A DNA stretch of 64,000 nt from Nosema muscidifuracis. Lineage: Eukaryota; Microsporidia; Nosematidae. Positions 63,479-64,000 of the stretch are shown here, in pieces. Where the stretch lies: positions 434,001 through 498,000 of the forward strand of contig JAIOKI010000010.1 of the NCBI GenBank assembly GCA_028335825.1, written 5' to 3'. The position numbers and the translations under genes were made by a program. How positions within the stretch are numbered: the stretch's first letter is position 1; the number at the start of each line of letters is the position of its first letter. A model generated the notes under the pieces. That model was not told where the DNA came from, did no database searches, and worked only from the letters and a program-made list of their open reading frames with translations.

Positions 63479-64000
63479 GTATAACTTGTTTTACTAATAA
63501 ATACATAATATCTCAAAGAAAAATGATTAACTATCTTTTATAAATGATGACATCATTTTTTAATATAAATATATTCAATAAATTACTTTTAACTTGGAAT
63601 GGTATAAAAAACGTATAGAGTTAATAACTTTCCTAAAATCAATTTTTGAAAAAAACAAAGACGTCATTGTTGCTAAACATTTTTGACATATTGAGAATTA
63701 TACTGACATTAGATAATCTGATAAGTCTAATGTATTTTTTTGTATAATATAATTAGATTTTACATTTATTAATAGAATTTGTATTAAATATTCATATATT
63801 CATCAGTTATTATGTATTCCTCTGATGACTTATAGAAGAATTAACTTTTTTAATATTTATCAATTATAATCTTCCCCTCTTATAACTTATGGAAGAATTA
63901 TTTTTTTTAATTAAAAATGTATTCAAGATTAATTTATCATTTAAACTTTATTTGAGAATATTTATATATTTTATCTATAATGTTATCTAAAGAATCATCT
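63479..64000. other. Right-edge gap, no gene supported
   Basis: AT-rich. A unit of about 68 bases with TTATAGAAGAATTAACTTTT near 63830 is repeated in diverged form near 63885. TTCCCCTCTTATAACTT precedes an ATG at 63889 that opens 32 codons (MEELFFLIKNVFKINL and on) before a stop. This may be a fossil start or chance. Confidence 0.4.

Noticed and set aside
63889-63987. Gene start after TTCCCCTCTTATAACTT at the right edge
   Set aside because: Only 32 codons before a stop, low complexity, and the segment is a diverged tandem copy.
1-64000. Transposons, retroelements or virus-like insertions
   Set aside because: No reverse transcriptase, integrase, transposase, capsid or polymerase signature was seen, and no long terminal repeats.

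Overview
This window reads as nuclear DNA of a microsporidian, a reduced intracellular parasite of the fungal lineage. It is extremely AT-rich. The genes are single-exon, short and on both strands, and most carry a CCC or CC run 0 to about 15 bases before the ATG, the start context known from microsporidia. The content fits too: 26S proteasome Rpt4, TFIIE alpha, a mitosome-type TIM22, cytosolic iron-sulphur factors NAR1 and NBP35, a fungal WOPR regulator, SEL1/Skt5-like and ricin-B-like proteins, and no mitochondrial respiratory genes. I cannot name the genus.

Layout. 0-8 kb: end of an unknown gene, a small frameshifted histone-fold candidate, a secreted histidine acid phosphatase, RPT4, an RPA1-like multi-OB protein, and a WOPR factor. 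8-19 kb: TIM22, TFA1, NUP53, a cyclin, a multi-pass membrane protein and DSK2, separated by 1-1.6 kb repeat-rich gaps. 19-33 kb: dense block with divergent DPH7/NAR1, GDPD and RING-H2 genes, separase, a GPP34-like protein, small membrane proteins, NBP35, a DUF167 protein and RAD4. 33-43 kb: three secreted proteins, a lysine-rich protein, a USP protease and SMC6. 43-56 kb: BRCA2 and HEI10 side by side, an OSCA/CSC1 channel, SNU13, a PUF-like protein, MCM9 and a PKA-type kinase. 56-64 kb: SEL1-repeat protein, a four-pass membrane protein, a SWIM zinc-finger protein, a ricin-B-like secreted protein and a short membrane protein.

The most notable theme is genome maintenance. BRCA2 (with one BRC-like motif), MCM9, HEI10, SMC6, separase, RAD4, an RPA1-like protein and a possible Shu2/SWS1-type SWIM protein all fall within 64 kb. 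Together they suggest working homologous recombination and probably meiotic crossing-over in a lineage usually seen as stripped down. Most fungi lack MCM9 and many lack BRCA2.

The second theme is how the intergenic DNA grows. Almost every gap consists of degenerate tandem duplications of 25-85 bp. In at least five places the repeat unit includes the end of a gene: the last codons and stop of four genes, and the start codon plus CCC context of MCM9. The same slippage appears to have inserted Asn/Asp/Lys/Ile-rich repeats into separase, BRCA2 and the RPA1-like protein. No transposon, CRISPR array, rRNA or convincing tRNA was seen.
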